DNA from: Prostheceraeus crozeri
Lineage: Eukaryota; Platyhelminthes; Polycladida; Euryleptidae
Direction: 5' to 3'
Length of the DNA stretch: 64,000 nucleotides
NCBI GenBank assembly: GCA_907163375.1
Contig: CAJQUW010014401.1
Coordinates: forward strand, 62,001-126,000
Shown here piece after piece: positions 44,252 through 55,996 of the stretch. The position numbers and the translations under genes were made by a program. Below the pieces are notes generated by a model. It saw only the letters and a program-made list of their open reading frames with translations. It had not been told where the DNA came from and searched no databases. Positions within the stretch are counted from its first letter, which is position 1. Every line of letters begins with the position of its first letter.

Positions 44252-44936
44252 ACTACTACTAACTGCCCCAAAAATAGCATTAACTGCGTCACCAATCGGT
44301 TTTTAAGTAAATCAGAACAAAACGAATCTTTAAAAGCCCTCACCACCGCTTTAGGCAAAATGGTTTCTCCACCAGCGTTATCTCCAAAATTAAACAGAAA
44401 AATAAAAGCAAACATACATGTAGGAACGCCAGTCAAAAGAGCTTCGCATGTAAACTGAATTATTTCAGCGATCGCTGTAATCGCAAATTAAAAAAACTTG
44501 ACAAACAATGTGACTTACCTATTCGAATAGTTAATAGGCTAGGTCCTACTATATCCCAAGTCACCAACACTAAAAAGCAAGACAGAAAGCACGAGGATTG
44601 TACCATCTGCACTAAACTACCTAAAAGTGTTCTAGCTCTGACCGGTTTTTAATTTATGAATTGGCCTGCTTATTGTGTGGTGATTTCTACATCGGTCAAA
44701 CTAACTGACCGTTCACTAATAGGCATAAAGAACACCAGCGTGATGTCACCAATAAGAACAAGAAAAATGCTTTGTACAGTATGAGTACTTCTGGTAATTT
44801 CATGCAGGCGAGCACGTTCCGTCAATAGACGACCTGACCATAGATATCTTGGACAAAAGTGACAATGCCGTTGATGGCCGAATTAGTGAAGCTCGTCAAA
44901 TTGACAGATTAAGGCCCGCTATGAACCGCAAGTAAG
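44252..44936 (+). pseudogene. Penelope-like element relic with GIY-YIG endonuclease
   Basis: A decayed reading shows CTICTKLPKS (Cys pair), then CLLCGDFYIGQTN, the YIG box of the GIY-YIG nuclease, then RHKEHQRDV and an EHVPSIDDLTIDIL...RISEARQIDRLRP end before a stop. Together these are the C-terminal endonuclease of Penelope-like retroelements. Two stops and at least two frameshifts make it dead. An upstream open stretch (44252-44456) belongs to the linker before the endonuclease. It abuts the right tip of the large element. Confidence 0.8.
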
Positions 44937-45555
44937 AATTACCAAACTTCTAATGGTATCAACACATCTCGGTCTCATTGTTGCTTAATGCGTTGTTTTG
45001 ATGACAGCATGGTCCCATCATTTGATGTCTGTGACACGAAGCGCCGTGGTTTTTACCTATTCAATTTTATTTTGTACATAACTTCACAAAGGCAAATAAA
45101 AAGAAGGAGTGACCCGCCTGTTTTCAGCACAATTCCAGGAAAATTGAGTTACCTCTGTTCCTAGCCTTCAACATCATTTTGCATGATAAACTCAAAATTC
45201 TTAAACCCTTGCAAACAAAAAGTATTAAATTTATCAAATCCTTTTGTCACAGTAAGTGTATTCGAGCGACCAGAATATGAGCACGGGCAGAACGAATAAT
45301 ACTTTAGTTGCACTGACATTCTAGGCAGCCATCGCACACGGTTTGACTTGCATGGCAAAGTCCTTCGTCCAACTTCCTATATCCCCTATTCGCTCCAAGC
45401 AATATGGAAGAGCAAAAATTCTTGCGTTATGATGTGCAGGTAAGACCACAATCTTTTTCATCTTTTGCGTTTCCTTCAAAATTATAAATTATTTGCAGCA
45501 AGTGACTTATTCTGAAATTGTCGGTAATGCAGAAAGAGGATAATCACATTCGACT
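44937..45555. other. Intergenic, no gene seen
   Basis: Nothing recognised. Confidence 0.5.
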
Positions 45556-45559
45556 CTTT

Positions 45560-46312
45560 GATGGCGCTCTTGAAGATTATTAGAACAATAACAGAAAGTG
45601 ATGATAGCAGACTACATGTATGTACAAGTGCATCACAATAAAGGTTCAAAAATGATCTCATTTATTTTCGGTGACAAGTTGAAGTCTCGAACAAGATCCG
45701 ACACAGCAGCAGAGAACTCGGTAGCTGTCAGCATGGAAATCTCCGATCGAATCCTGTCTTTGAATTCTTCAATCCTTCACGGTTTACTCATATACTACAC
45801 GCGAGATTTAAGCATTCCCCGTAGCAGTAATACGGGGGTTGAAAAATCAGGATATCTCGCTGCCCATATCCACGACCAATGACTCTTTTTGGTGGAAAAT
45901 GCTAGAACAACACTTGTGTCCTCCTAGAATAATGCGGCGGTGCACCGTCATGCTGAAAATGACTGAGTTCATCCTTCGCTTTCTTCTTAGGTCACATGAT
46001 CGGAGAGCATAGCACGGCTACTGCCACCAATGACAATGCCATCGAAGAAAAACTGAGCTAGATGATAGGTTTCTGAGAATGCCATCCATAAACAAACCTT
46101 CGATGAACGAAAACTTTCTGTTATCGAAGCATGTGGATTGTGGTAAGCCCGTATATTGTACCTGTTGACTGCACAATATAGGCTAAGAAAGGGCTCATCA
46201 CTCCATAACACGTTGCTCAACATACCAGGATTTTGTAACATCCAATTCGCTTTGGAATATATATGATTTTATCACTTTCTGCTATTGTTCTACAGATCTT
46301 CAAAAAAGCTGC
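45560..46312 (-). mobile_element. Short decayed mariner-type element
   Basis: The ends are inverted over about 42 bp: GCGCTCTTGAAGAT...CAGAAAGTGAT on the left and its complement on the right, beginning ATCACTTTCTG. The interior carries transposase remnants. The true outer ends may extend further. Confidence 0.75.
45800..46241 (-). pseudogene. Mariner-type transposase fragment
   Basis: Legible pieces are VLWSDEPFLSL with the first Asp, NPHASITESF, FFFDGIVIGG and, in another frame, HFQHDGAPPHYS with the second Asp. It matches the catalytic core of the family at 3761-4825. The N-terminus and the third Asp region are missing or unreadable. Confidence 0.8.
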
Positions 46313-47362
46313 TAGTGTCCCTGATACGCCGTCCTATGCAAAATGTTGCGTAATAAGAAAAGAACAGCTGATTTATCTTTTACGCTACTTTTGGTCAGCC
46401 CTGCATGCGTTGTTCATTATTACATGCATTATGCAATTATTATTCATTTCTTAATTAAAATTCATTATTTCTTCATGCATTTTTATGCAATATACTCGAT
46501 ATATTTTTTGATAAACAAATAACTAAGCTGATATAGTAATCATCCATCACATTGACTATATAACAATGAAGCAATCGATGGCTGTGGCAGCATCTAGTAT
46601 CACTGCTTTTGTTAACAAAAAATGTTTGATTAAACCATCTATACGTGACATCCATCACATCTATATAATTTAATTTTGCATAGACTCACTTCTCAGGACA
46701 TTGAGATTGAAGATTCTATTTGGAATTAGGGCGTCATTGTGTAATTTCTCCTTGTTTGTCATTCTCAATGTAGTAAACATGTTGACCATTGACATGAAGT
46801 TCATTTGTTTCACGCTGTCTAAGCAAGATAATAGAGCTTCATTTAGCAAGATAGTGCAACTTCCCGGCGAAATCAAGCATAATAAACGAAAAAATGAGTC
46901 ACATTCAAACAATCATTATCCTGATTAAAACATTTTTTAATCAAACTACATTTGTATATTCAATGCGATCAATCCTTCTTGTCAAATATATTCTTGAACA
47001 AACATGCCGAAAATTATTTAGAAAATCATCCTGAAATTTTCTCACTAGGTACTCGCCATATATGCATGATTAATGGCGATTCATCATTGGTCACGTGGAA
47101 GTCACATGTGTGTACATACATGTATGTGACCAAATGTGACCGATGTGACGGATATGCGTCGAGCACATTATTGATTTAATGGGGCAATAATTCATTGATA
47201 TCAAGCTATGATGTCCTTGAGTTTTATCAGGGACTCCAATGTCTTCTGACTCTGGATACAGACATTAATGAAGCGACCTGTCTATGAAATGATTCAAATC
47301 CAAGATATCTACTTGTCGATGAAATGACCCTGTGAACTACAATTATATACAGAGTCGCGTAA

Positions 47363-47436
47363 GTGGCTCGTAGCTCAATTGGTTAGAGCACAGGTCTAGT
47401 TAACCTTGGTCGTAGGTTCGAATCCTACCAGCCGCA
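47363..47436 (+). tRNA. tRNA-Thr(AGT)-like, copy 1
   Basis: Cloverleaf: acceptor GTGGCTC/CAGCCGC (one C-C mismatch and one T-G), D stem GCTC/GAGC, anticodon loop CTAGTTA (anticodon AGT), T arm GTAGG-TTCGAAT-CCTAC. The A box TAGCTCAATTGG and perfect B box GGTTCGAATCC are present, and TTTT follows 5 bases later as a pol III stop. Three linker bases before the D stem and a mismatch at the top of the anticodon stem are odd for a working tRNA. Confidence 0.7.
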
Positions 47437-47659
47437 CATCTTTTGCATGGCAATCTGATCTATCGTGTATTTAATCTCATTGTTGTTAATTGCCTTCACG
47501 ACATGGCTTAAGATGCTTTGGTGGACAATCGATCCCCGCTACTTGCCTTAATGTCGGCGGTCACAATTGTGACGTGTTATTTATTCATGATTATTATTGC
47601 CTTGACAACTGATGTGTGGTGGTAAGGGTTTGATCCTGCAAATTGACAGAGTCGCGTAA

Positions 47660-47733
47660 GTGGCTCGTAGCTCAATTGGCTAGAGCACAGGTCTAGTTAA
47701 CCTTGGTCGTAGGTTCGAATCCTACCAGCCGCA
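47660..47733 (+). tRNA. tRNA-Thr(AGT)-like, copy 2
   Basis: Differs from copy 1 by one base in the D loop. It starts 297 bp after copy 1, as a tandem unit with its spacer. Confidence 0.7.
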
Positions 47734-47956
47734 CATCTTTTGCATGGCAATCTGATCTATCGTGTATTAAATTTCATTGTTATTAATTGCTTTCACGACA
47801 TGGCTTAAGATGCTTTGGTGGACAATCGATCCCCGCTACTTGCCTTAATGTCGGCGGTCACAATTGTGGCGTGTTATTTATTCATGATTATTATTGCCTT
47901 GACAACTGATGTGTGGTGGTGAGGGTTTGATCCTGCCAATTGACAGAGTCGCGTAA

Positions 47957-48030
47957 GTGGCTCGTATCTCAATTGGTTAGAGCACAGGTCTAGTTAACCT
48001 TGGTCGTAGGTTCGAATCCTACCAGCCGCA
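47957..48030 (+). tRNA. tRNA-Thr(AGT)-like, copy 3, damaged A box
   Basis: G-to-T in the D stem (CGTATCTC) breaks the first base pair and the A box, so this copy is probably a pseudogene. Confidence 0.6.
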
Positions 48031-48086
48031 CATCTTTTGCATGGCAATCTGATCTATCGTGTATTTAATTTCATTGTTGTTAATTG

Positions 48087-48413
48087 GGCACTACTGCAGT
48101 TTAGTGCACCCTCTATGAAAGAGACGGAAACGCGCCTACTGCAGTTTACTGCACCCTAAAACAACGGCGCATTCTCCCGCAAACGATGACTACGCACATT
48201 ACACCGAAGCGCGCGCTCGGTGTAATGTGCGAAGACGAAGACGAAGACACACGAAGACACAAAGACACTCATTTATAACTATAGGGAAGAACGAACGGCA
48301 TTCATTCTGTTGATTAAATTTTCAGACATATGCAGTTGTTTTCTCACATGCATTTTAGGGTGCACTAAACTGCAGTAGGGGTAAAAGAGGGTGCACTAAA
48401 CTGCAGTAGTGCC
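48087..48413. mobile_element. hAT-type MITE inside the tRNA-like array
   Basis: 327 bp with inverted ends GGCACTACTGCAGTTTAGTG, flanked by an 8-bp duplication GTTAATTG. The neighbouring array spacers show the empty site with one GTTAATTG. Subterminal copies of CTACTGCAGTTTA occur inside, and the middle contains a 14-bp stem hairpin GCACATTACACCGA. Confidence 0.93.
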
Positions 48414-48589
48414 GTTAATTGCCTTCACGACATGGCTTAAGATGCTTTGGTGGACAATCGATCCCCGCTACTTGCCTTAATGTCGGCGGTCACAATTGTG
48501 ACGTGTTATTTATTCATTGATTATTATTGCCTTGACAACTGATGTGTGGTGGTGAGGGTTTGATCTTGCCAATTGACAGAGTCGCGTAA

Positions 48590-48663
48590 GTGGCTCGTAG
48601 CTCAATTGGCTAGAGCACAGGTCTAGTTAACCTTGGTCGTAGGTTCGAATCCTACCAGCCGCA
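48590..48663 (+). tRNA. tRNA-Thr(AGT)-like, copy 4
   Basis: Same as copy 2. The distance from copy 3 is one unit plus a 335-bp insertion. Confidence 0.7.
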
Positions 48664-49573
48664 CATCTTTTGCATGGCAGTCTGATCTATCGTGTATTTA
48701 ATCTCATTGTTGTTAATATATATATATATACGATGTTTTAAAAAAAGAATGACACGGTCAATAAATAAGATCCTATAGTTGCTGGACTGCATAGTCGAAT
48801 GTCTCTTTTATGAGTCCGATGTTATAGAGGAAGATTCGCTCAAACTAAATGTACGATATACACGTATAAACATAGGCACTTACTTTCTTTAACTCAGCAT
48901 AATTCAGAGGAACTAGATAAAGCTATACTTGGACATTTATAGCTATGATTACATTATCGTATCATGTATTACTGATTTTTGATGCGAAAATCACCTCATC
49001 GGTTCCCTAGTGGACAAAGATGTTTAGTAATTGAAAAAAATTGTCGAACGGAAATTCAAAAAATGTGTCTAATTGCTAAAAAGCACAAGCTTTGATGATA
49101 TCTAACGTAGAAGTGCAGATGCATAATCTATTTCCATGGCTTTACGGCGAATCGGCTTTACGACATTCATTCTAGAATTAATTGTCTAGTCAGTTAAAAT
49201 AGCATTGCAACATTGTACGAATATGAGAACATATTTTTTTATGACGCAAACATTGCGAACCGTTTCTTGAAAATTATCCTTCAAATCATTATTCAAAGCG
49301 GCTGACAGAACGTTGAATATCATTAAAAGTTGGCGGTGATAAAGAAGTTTAGGTGCTTGGGATGCTTAGAATAAACGTTGCAACGCATGAGGAAAATTTA
49401 TTAATTTTTGTTGTTTTTCTGCTTTGTCATGAAAAAGGTTCAAGGACACAACTATTTGGAGGTGCATTAGTAAGTTTTGGTAATAAGTCAATTAATTACT
49501 AAATTCACGGCTGTTTTTGCTCGAAGATTCTAATTGTAGCTTAAGTTTGTCTCCTCGGAACTCTTGCTTATCT

Positions 49574-52059
49574 CATGCTTGGAATCTTTAAATCTAATAA
49601 TATAATCTATGCGTGCGTGTCAGGGCATTGACACCTAGATGTTCATGTTTAGGGAAAATCATATCTTAACCATCAATATTTAATGATGCTAACGTTCGTT
49701 ATGATAGAAATGATAACAAATTCAAAAATCGCCCGGGAACAACTTTGATCACATTTACGGAATCGACTCTAATGTATGAGTACCTCAAACGGGAAGTCCA
49801 ATTCAAATGAAATTTGGTCTGCAGCTAAATTATTAATTGTAAACCTATAATTAACTTATATATGAAACTTTTTGGCAATCGGTTGAGTTTGACAGCATAG
49901 ATACTTTGTGTTTTGGATGAATTTCTTAATTACGAGGAGATAAGCCTGGTTGTCAATTTTCATTGACAGCTGGGGATCGAATGTGCAATAAACTCATTCG
50001 CAAGGTCACCTATGCACAGCTAAAGTCATTCATTGCAAACTGTTGTTCGACAAAAAGCATCCTAGCCCTATGCATCACGCAGCTCTTATCCGGTCAAGAA
50101 GTCGCTAACGTTTACCAGAAATGTTGTTAACTACGCACTGTAATCAGATTTCGCCGTCAACTTTGATATTACTTCAATACTCTCTTGTTCCTGAGCTCTA
50201 TGTATGCGAGTCCCATCGTTTGCATGCCAATAAAGACTTTGTTATTATCAATGCATTTGTCGCTCAAACAATCTCATTCATCTTCAATGGAGAAGTATCA
50301 GTTATATGAAATGATTTTTGACAATGAGAAAAAGTTCCTTCAAATAGATACTTTGTAGAGGAACAGCTAAACCAAGAACGATACTTACTTCATCTTCCAC
50401 TGAGATATTTCTCCAGCTGTTTTCAAGGTGTACACTGGAGTGAAATCAGCAAGGTAGGACACAGATTTCGTTGTGTGATGAGCGTACTATTGATTGACAG
50501 ATGAACGAATGAAGTCATAATGAAGGCACGAAAACTATGACAAGGAATAGCTATTCACAAAAGACAATGGGTACAAAATATATAAATTCCAAAATAAAGC
50601 GTAAGACAATGCTGTTTTCACTAGAGGGAGGAATAAAATTAGCAATAAAATGAAGTAATAAATTAAAAGCCAATAAATGAAAAAATTAACAAGCAAAAAA
50701 TGTTTTTCATTTTTGCTTATTTTTTCATTTATTGACATTTTATAAAAGAAAAATAAAGAGAAATTGTCTATTGAGGATTACATTACTTGTCAGATTATTT
50801 ATCTATTTTCTGTTTTATTAACTAAATACACAATTATATTCATCGTTCTATCATAATGTTAAGATATATGTTCTAGCTTCTTTTCGACATTATATTAAAT
50901 TATAGAATGTTCCATCTGAAGACATCAAAGATTTACATCAGAAGAAAGTAAACAAGTGGCATGTAAAAATATTGTTGACAGATCCAGAGAACTGATCAAT
51001 GTACCTTTCATTGAAGCATACTGCACTTCATGGCTAATACGGTTAACACAGCAGTGTCATTGAGAACATCAGTTAGAAAACATACGATTATGAGTAGAAC
51101 AACGAGTAACATGCTTACTGGCATTTAGCACTGGTGTGTGAGTTTTTAATGCCTTCAATTGATGAGTGCCGAAGGGTGAAGGAATTGTTGAAACAGATAA
51201 CCTCCCAAGCGATTTTACAGTTTATGCTGATTATTGTCAATGTTCGACAGTTTTCAGAAAGATAGTGCAACATTGATTTGATCTTTTTGTTATTTCAGAA
51301 ATAAAATATAATAAAAGTTTACACATGTCATTTTTTCAATTTCGGAAAAAACTTTGATTTATGCTAAATAAAAGAACGACTTTATAACAAATTTAAAGGA
51401 GAATGTGCATGCAAAAATTATAATTCCTTTTATTGTATTATTGGAACAATTCAGAAAGTCAAAGCATTGGTCAAGTCAATTGCGCAGAATTGCATGCAAG
51501 AATGAAGTTGCACCAAACTTAGTATGTAGAATTTCTAATACTGAGAGATTCTAGAAATCTGTGTGACTGAACCCGAAAAATCCTGATCTCGGATTTATGA
51601 TAAGAGAGATATCTCGACCCGACCACAGAATTTCCTACCCGAACAGGACCCGAACCCTAACTTTCTGGTAGCATCGTTCATCTTTGGCAGCAACGCAATC
51701 TAGCAAATGTCAAGTTTAAGAGGAAGTTAAGAAAAGTATCTTTAAAATCAGTGGCACAGGCCTGGGCTCGATTCCCACTTTGATGATATTGGAGGGTGAT
51801 CATTGTAGTCTCCATGAAGGTCAAGCATCAGTTGTTGGAGCCAATTGGACAGTGATTGTCATCTGAGTCTGTAGGTCAGGGGCACGCAAATTCCGGCGCG
51901 TGTCACCTTTTCTCTCCGACCCTGAAATTGTCTATCTATTGACATTGCATCTAGCCCGACATACATGTGTTTGAGTTGCCTTTTGAAATCCCCGAAATTC
52001 TATTTCAATTCTTAATCGACACATGAAACACGTTCATCCAGAGACTATAGGATTGACTC
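49574..52059. other. Intergenic AT-rich DNA, no gene seen
   Basis: Only short ORFs are present; no domain, tRNA or complete repeat was recognised. Confidence 0.5.
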
Positions 52060-52778
52060 CACTGTTAAACAAAATGGTCCGCATTCATAGGTCCGGAGAG
52101 TTACTATATATGGACTATGTGGTCCGTATTTAACAAGGGTTCGTATTACTATGGAGACCATTTTGAAGGTCCAAAGGGGTTCGTGACTTGTAGGGGGAAA
52201 TGATTTAAAGATCTATGGGCCGGTTAAATGGTCCTACTACTTTCTACTTGCCTTGAGATATCTGCCCATTCCATACTAATCCCACTTTCCACTACTTTGC
52301 CAGGAGGACAAGTTGGTTTGCAATTCCTCGGTTGATTTGTCAATTTATCTAAAATACTTTGAAAAATTTTTGCAACTAACATTACCAATGAAGATAATAA
52401 CTTTTAATTACTTCTACAGATTTTTTCAATTCTAATAATCATTTGATAATTATGTACTTTATCCATAATAAAATGAACCTCAGACGACTTTGTCTGTCAT
52501 TTCGATTTCCAAAGGAGGTATATTGAAACCTGTGAAATATGCTCACAACACTACTTATAAGTTCATGGGACCCGTTTTGCCAGTGAAGTAAGGATTTTAT
52601 CCAAATGCTATACAGAAGTGCATCTTTCTAGCAATTTTTCTTTGCATTATTCTACATAATCACTTATTTTCTAAAAAAACACAAAAAATATACTTAAGAA
52701 TATGCTTCAGATAAATTTCGGACCCTTGTTATACGGACCCTTTTCTATCCTTAATGCGGATCATCTTGCCTAACAGTG
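52060..52778. mobile_element. Non-autonomous repeat with CACTGTTA ends, copy 2
   Basis: Inverted ends CACTGTTARRCAARATGRTC continue with CGCATT. Interior GGTCCG motifs match 15531-16190. There is no transposase ORF. Target duplication is unclear (ACTC on both sides at most), so the superfamily is left open. Confidence 0.75.
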
Positions 52779-53002
52779 CACTCGTTGCGAGTAAACCTAA
52801 GATGCCAACTGTTTGTGATGCAGTTGAGTTGTAGCCACTGTAAGGTAGATGAATCGCTTCATGGATGTGCACGATATGAATTTGTCAAAAAAAGAGAAAA
52901 TATGATTTGCCTACTGTCATCATAGAAGCCGTCATTTCAACAGAAGGTATCGGTATTTTGTTGGTTCGATGAAGCAACTTCAACTTTCATAGTGCGAGCT
53001 CT

Positions 53003-53722
53003 GCTGACGTTTTCTTCCTAAATTCGCGCACGAGCGTCATGCTAATTTAATGTGCTGATTGTCACCCAACATCAGTTAAACGACAATTCTTTAAGGTATA
53101 CTTCCAGTCATTTTACAAGTTTCGAAGGATCAAGCATCACAAAATTCCATTTGTTTTTGTAGATCTATGTGCTTCCGAGCTTGATACACTCAATACCGTA
53201 ATGACCTAACATTCATTCAATCACTCAAAATGAGATTTGTCATTTTCATGATTTTGATTCCACTTTTAAGGCAAGCGTGTTGCACGTAAAATAAGCTGTG
53301 AATGTATTTTTGTAATCAAGATAGTCTGTTTGTTTTTCTGCAACAATAACATCGGTTGTCATGACATTTTCATTATATTTAAGAGTAATTCGTACAAGCT
53401 GCTGGCTATGAGGAATATCACATCTCTGCCCTCTCTTGAAGATGTCTGCCCTAAAAGTGCAGTCAAAATCATAAAAATGAAATCTCAGTTTGAGTGATTG
53501 AATGAATGTTAGATCATTGCGTTATTAAGTACATCATGTATAGAAGCACATGGATCTACTTGTACATAAACAAATGGAATTTTGCGATGTTTGATACTCC
53601 GAAACTTGCAAGACGACTGGAAGTGTAGTTTGAAGAACTGTCGTTTTCTTGATGTTGGGTGACAATCTACAAATTAAAAACATCAAGAAGCTTGTGCGCG
53701 AATTTAGGAAGAAAATGTCAAC
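53003..53722. mobile_element. Foldback element with arms of about 270 bp
   Basis: Arm 53003-53278 is the diverged reverse complement of 53452-53722. Both arm ends read TTTTCTTCCTAAATTCGCGC outward-in. The spacer is about 170 bp without coding potential. Confidence 0.75.
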
Positions 53723-53776
53723 TGTCACATACATGTCACATCACATGACATGTTTGAAATGCTGCATTGTTAAATG

Positions 53777-54212
53777 AACACACTGTAGACCGTTGACTGA
53801 CAATTGACAGACATTTATCCTACAAAATCTATTTTGTCGGTCATTGTTAATTCTTGTAGGATGATTGCCACTGAACACCTACAATATCTGTCAAAAAGCG
53901 ACAATATGAATAGCAATGAACTGCTTAAATTTTATCAAAAATGTTGGTAATTAATTAAATTATGTCAAAATAAGTCATGGTTTTGTCACACAATAATGCA
54001 GATTGCCCAAAAGTCAAGCAATCACTAATCGAAAAAATCAATCAATATGCAACAGTTTTTGTTTAACTAATTTGCACACAAAGCATCTGTTCAATGTCGG
54101 TGGAGAACCTACAAATTCGTCGGATATCGCATGATATTGGAGGTGACAATCGTCGATTGATTTTTTCAGTAATTTTGTAGGGTAATTGTCGGTCTACGGT
54201 TTAAAGTGCAGT
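53777..54212. mobile_element. Small inverted-repeat element
   Basis: The left end has CACTGTAGACCGTTGACTGA. The inverted right end has GCACTTTAAACCGTAGACCG. Both continue with GACAATT and CCTACAAAAT. Ends are imperfect. Confidence 0.5.
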
Positions 54213-54484
54213 TAGAAATCGATATTAGCATGGAAACAGTTGTATCTTTTTATCATGTCCCAGAAAGTGCCGATGGAATTACGTTGTGCCACGCAAATCA
54301 TGTTTATATAGTTTATTGAAGGTAATTGGATTAGTAAATAATACCCATCATCAATGCCACTGAAAAGGATACAAATTTCCTTATATGCATGTATCTTGCA
54401 CAATGTATATGAAATATATTCTCTAAAGACCCATTATGTACGAGACAGCCCTGGCATAAGTTTGGTGATTAAGTTCATTTGAAA

Positions 54485-55905
54485 CGTATTGTTCGCGTAA
54501 TCGGTCTAGTCTTCGTTTAAAGCAACATACTTCGTCTTTCTCCTTTTTGTTGGTGCTCCAAAATCCAGTTGACTCATCTTGATGTTTGACATTTTCTGCT
54601 CCTCAAAGAATGAATGCGTGATCTTGAAGATATTTGGATGGGCACTTCCCACGTCATCTTTCAGTTTCCGATGCCATCCCTCCAAATGATTTGTAGTTCG
54701 AATATCACTGTTGTAGTGATTCCATACTGAAGTAGAAAAATAAGCCTTCTCTATATATTTTGACATTGAGATTATCGACATATACGTTATTGATATTTTT
54801 GATCAAAAAGTGAAGGTATTTGTATTTTGACCATATAGGTATTCTTCTAACTGCTTTTCAAAATATCTCCAAGGCCTATCTTTAAAAATGTTATATAAAA
54901 AAACTGTCACTTACCAGGAACATGAAAAGGTGCAGTTGCGTTATCAATCCAATAAGAAGAAGACACGTATAGCCAACCAAATCATCCATCTTTGGGATAT
55001 TCATTGACTATAAGAGCTTCAATGAAGAGCTTTTACAAAAGTGGCATTTTGCTTCTCCTATTATTTCCAGCCAAAAATCCTCCACCTCATGACTCGGTAA
55101 ATGATAGTGCAGGATTAATCGCGTCTATTTTTGGAATTCAATGTCATCTTGATAAGTTGATGCGAGGCTAAGTTCTTGAATATGTCTCCATATACATTGG
55201 CAGAAACGAAACAAGCAGCCTTTCATTTCACTCGATGCATTGTGAGCAGCTTCCTCGAAATTAAGCATGACTCGTCTTGGATTGAGTACTAACCCGCTTC
55301 TTGCCATAACTTGGTCAATTTCAGAAATAGCAGTTTTGTATGTCTCCTTAGATTTACTTGGTAGAAGCAAATTCACCAGTGGAAGTATAGTCCTTTTATA
55401 GAATGCATGGATAGTGTAAATTTGTCGGAACATTTTGGGCTGCATAAAATGATCCGTCACCAAGTACTGTTTCGGCATTAGCTAAAACATTGAGGAATTT
55501 CTCTGCTGCGAAACGCAATACCTTGTTATTCAGTGAAGTATTGATGATCAAAAGTTTTCTCCGTCAATTTGTTGTAAATCTTCCGGAATTTCTTCAAGGA
55601 AATGTGGCAGTAGTGGCAACATCGACCTCTTAGATCGATAGATGGTTGCTCTTACATTCTCATACGTTGGGAGCACTCCAACTAAGTCATTGTAGGATTC
55701 AGCAGATCCTCCTATATTCTCTGCACGGTTTTACTGGCTTCTCGCTTTGCCCTTTCTCTCAAAGTTGTTTTCATCTTATAAGCAACACTGTCGATGACGT
55801 CGGGTGGGTGGTAATGGTCTTTTGCCGAAACTATATCTTCTTCTTTGGTTATCAACGTTGCAGGGCATTTAATACATTTCCAAAGTTTTCTAGTATTGGT
55901 CAATG
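54485..55905 (-). pseudogene. FLYWCH-MULE transposase-like gene relic
   Basis: Read leftward, the first part (55903-55712) is a FLYWCH zinc finger: LWKCIKCPATL with a downstream HYHPPD. Next, 55478-55125 is a MULE transposase core with LLLPSKSKETY, a VMLNFEEAA acidic motif and a CLFRFCQCIWRHIQ block. The C-terminal part (from 54737) has WNHYNSDIRTTNHLEGWH. An intron (54913 to about 54733, donor CTG|GTAAGT) joins the last two parts in frame. Two in-frame stops near 55000 and a break between the finger and core show decay. It could be a Mutator-type transposon or an old host-domesticated copy. Confidence 0.85.
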
Positions 55906-55996
55906 ACTTGGAGTAATGATTTACGGTAATTTAATTGATCACCCAGACTAATATTTAAAGTCATTGGTATTGGTGGACTTTGTGCAACAATATCTA

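Larger units (their letters stand above)
27880..44260. mobile_element. 16.4-kb element with gene-bearing 5.2-kb inverted arms
   Basis: Arm 27880-33139 is the near-identical reverse complement of 39046-44260, with scattered single-base differences. Between them lie 5.9 kb of AT-rich satellites, disrupted genes and a nested Tc1 element. Each arm carries a coiled-coil gene with a spliced leader, two further small TATA-driven genes, three copies of a 140-bp module and two opposing ORFs. I see no transposase, polymerase or capsid gene that would place it in a known class, and no clear target duplication. It could be a large non-autonomous DNA transposon, an integrated virus-like genome with long terminal repeats, or a locus duplicated in inverted orientation. 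The repeat structure is certain; the identity as a mobile element is inference. Confidence 0.7.
39046..44260 (-). repeat. Right inverted arm
   Basis: Reverse complement of the left arm with the same gene order read outward to inward. The inner border is where identity stops at the GCTTATTAATTGTTC stretch. Confidence 0.93.
47351..48715 (+). repeat. Tandem 297-bp tRNA-like array
   Basis: Four tRNA-like heads are separated by three near-identical 223-base spacers, each containing the palindrome GTCACAATTGTGAC. The units begin at GAGTCGCGTAA. The array replaces the TA tract of the surrounding duplicated block. Confidence 0.9.
46422..49572 (+). repeat. Dispersed 2-kb block, copy 2, interrupted by the tRNA-like array
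   Basis: Matches 6833-8852. The (TA)n tract of copy 1 is replaced here by 1.36 kb of tandem tRNA-like units (47351-48715). Otherwise the two copies are about 98-99% identical, apart from the missing 200-bp segment. Confidence 0.88.

Noticed and set aside
27880..44260. Classification as a Polinton/Maverick
   Set aside because: No protein-primed polymerase, integrase, packaging ATPase or capsid is readable, and the arms are far longer than usual for that group.
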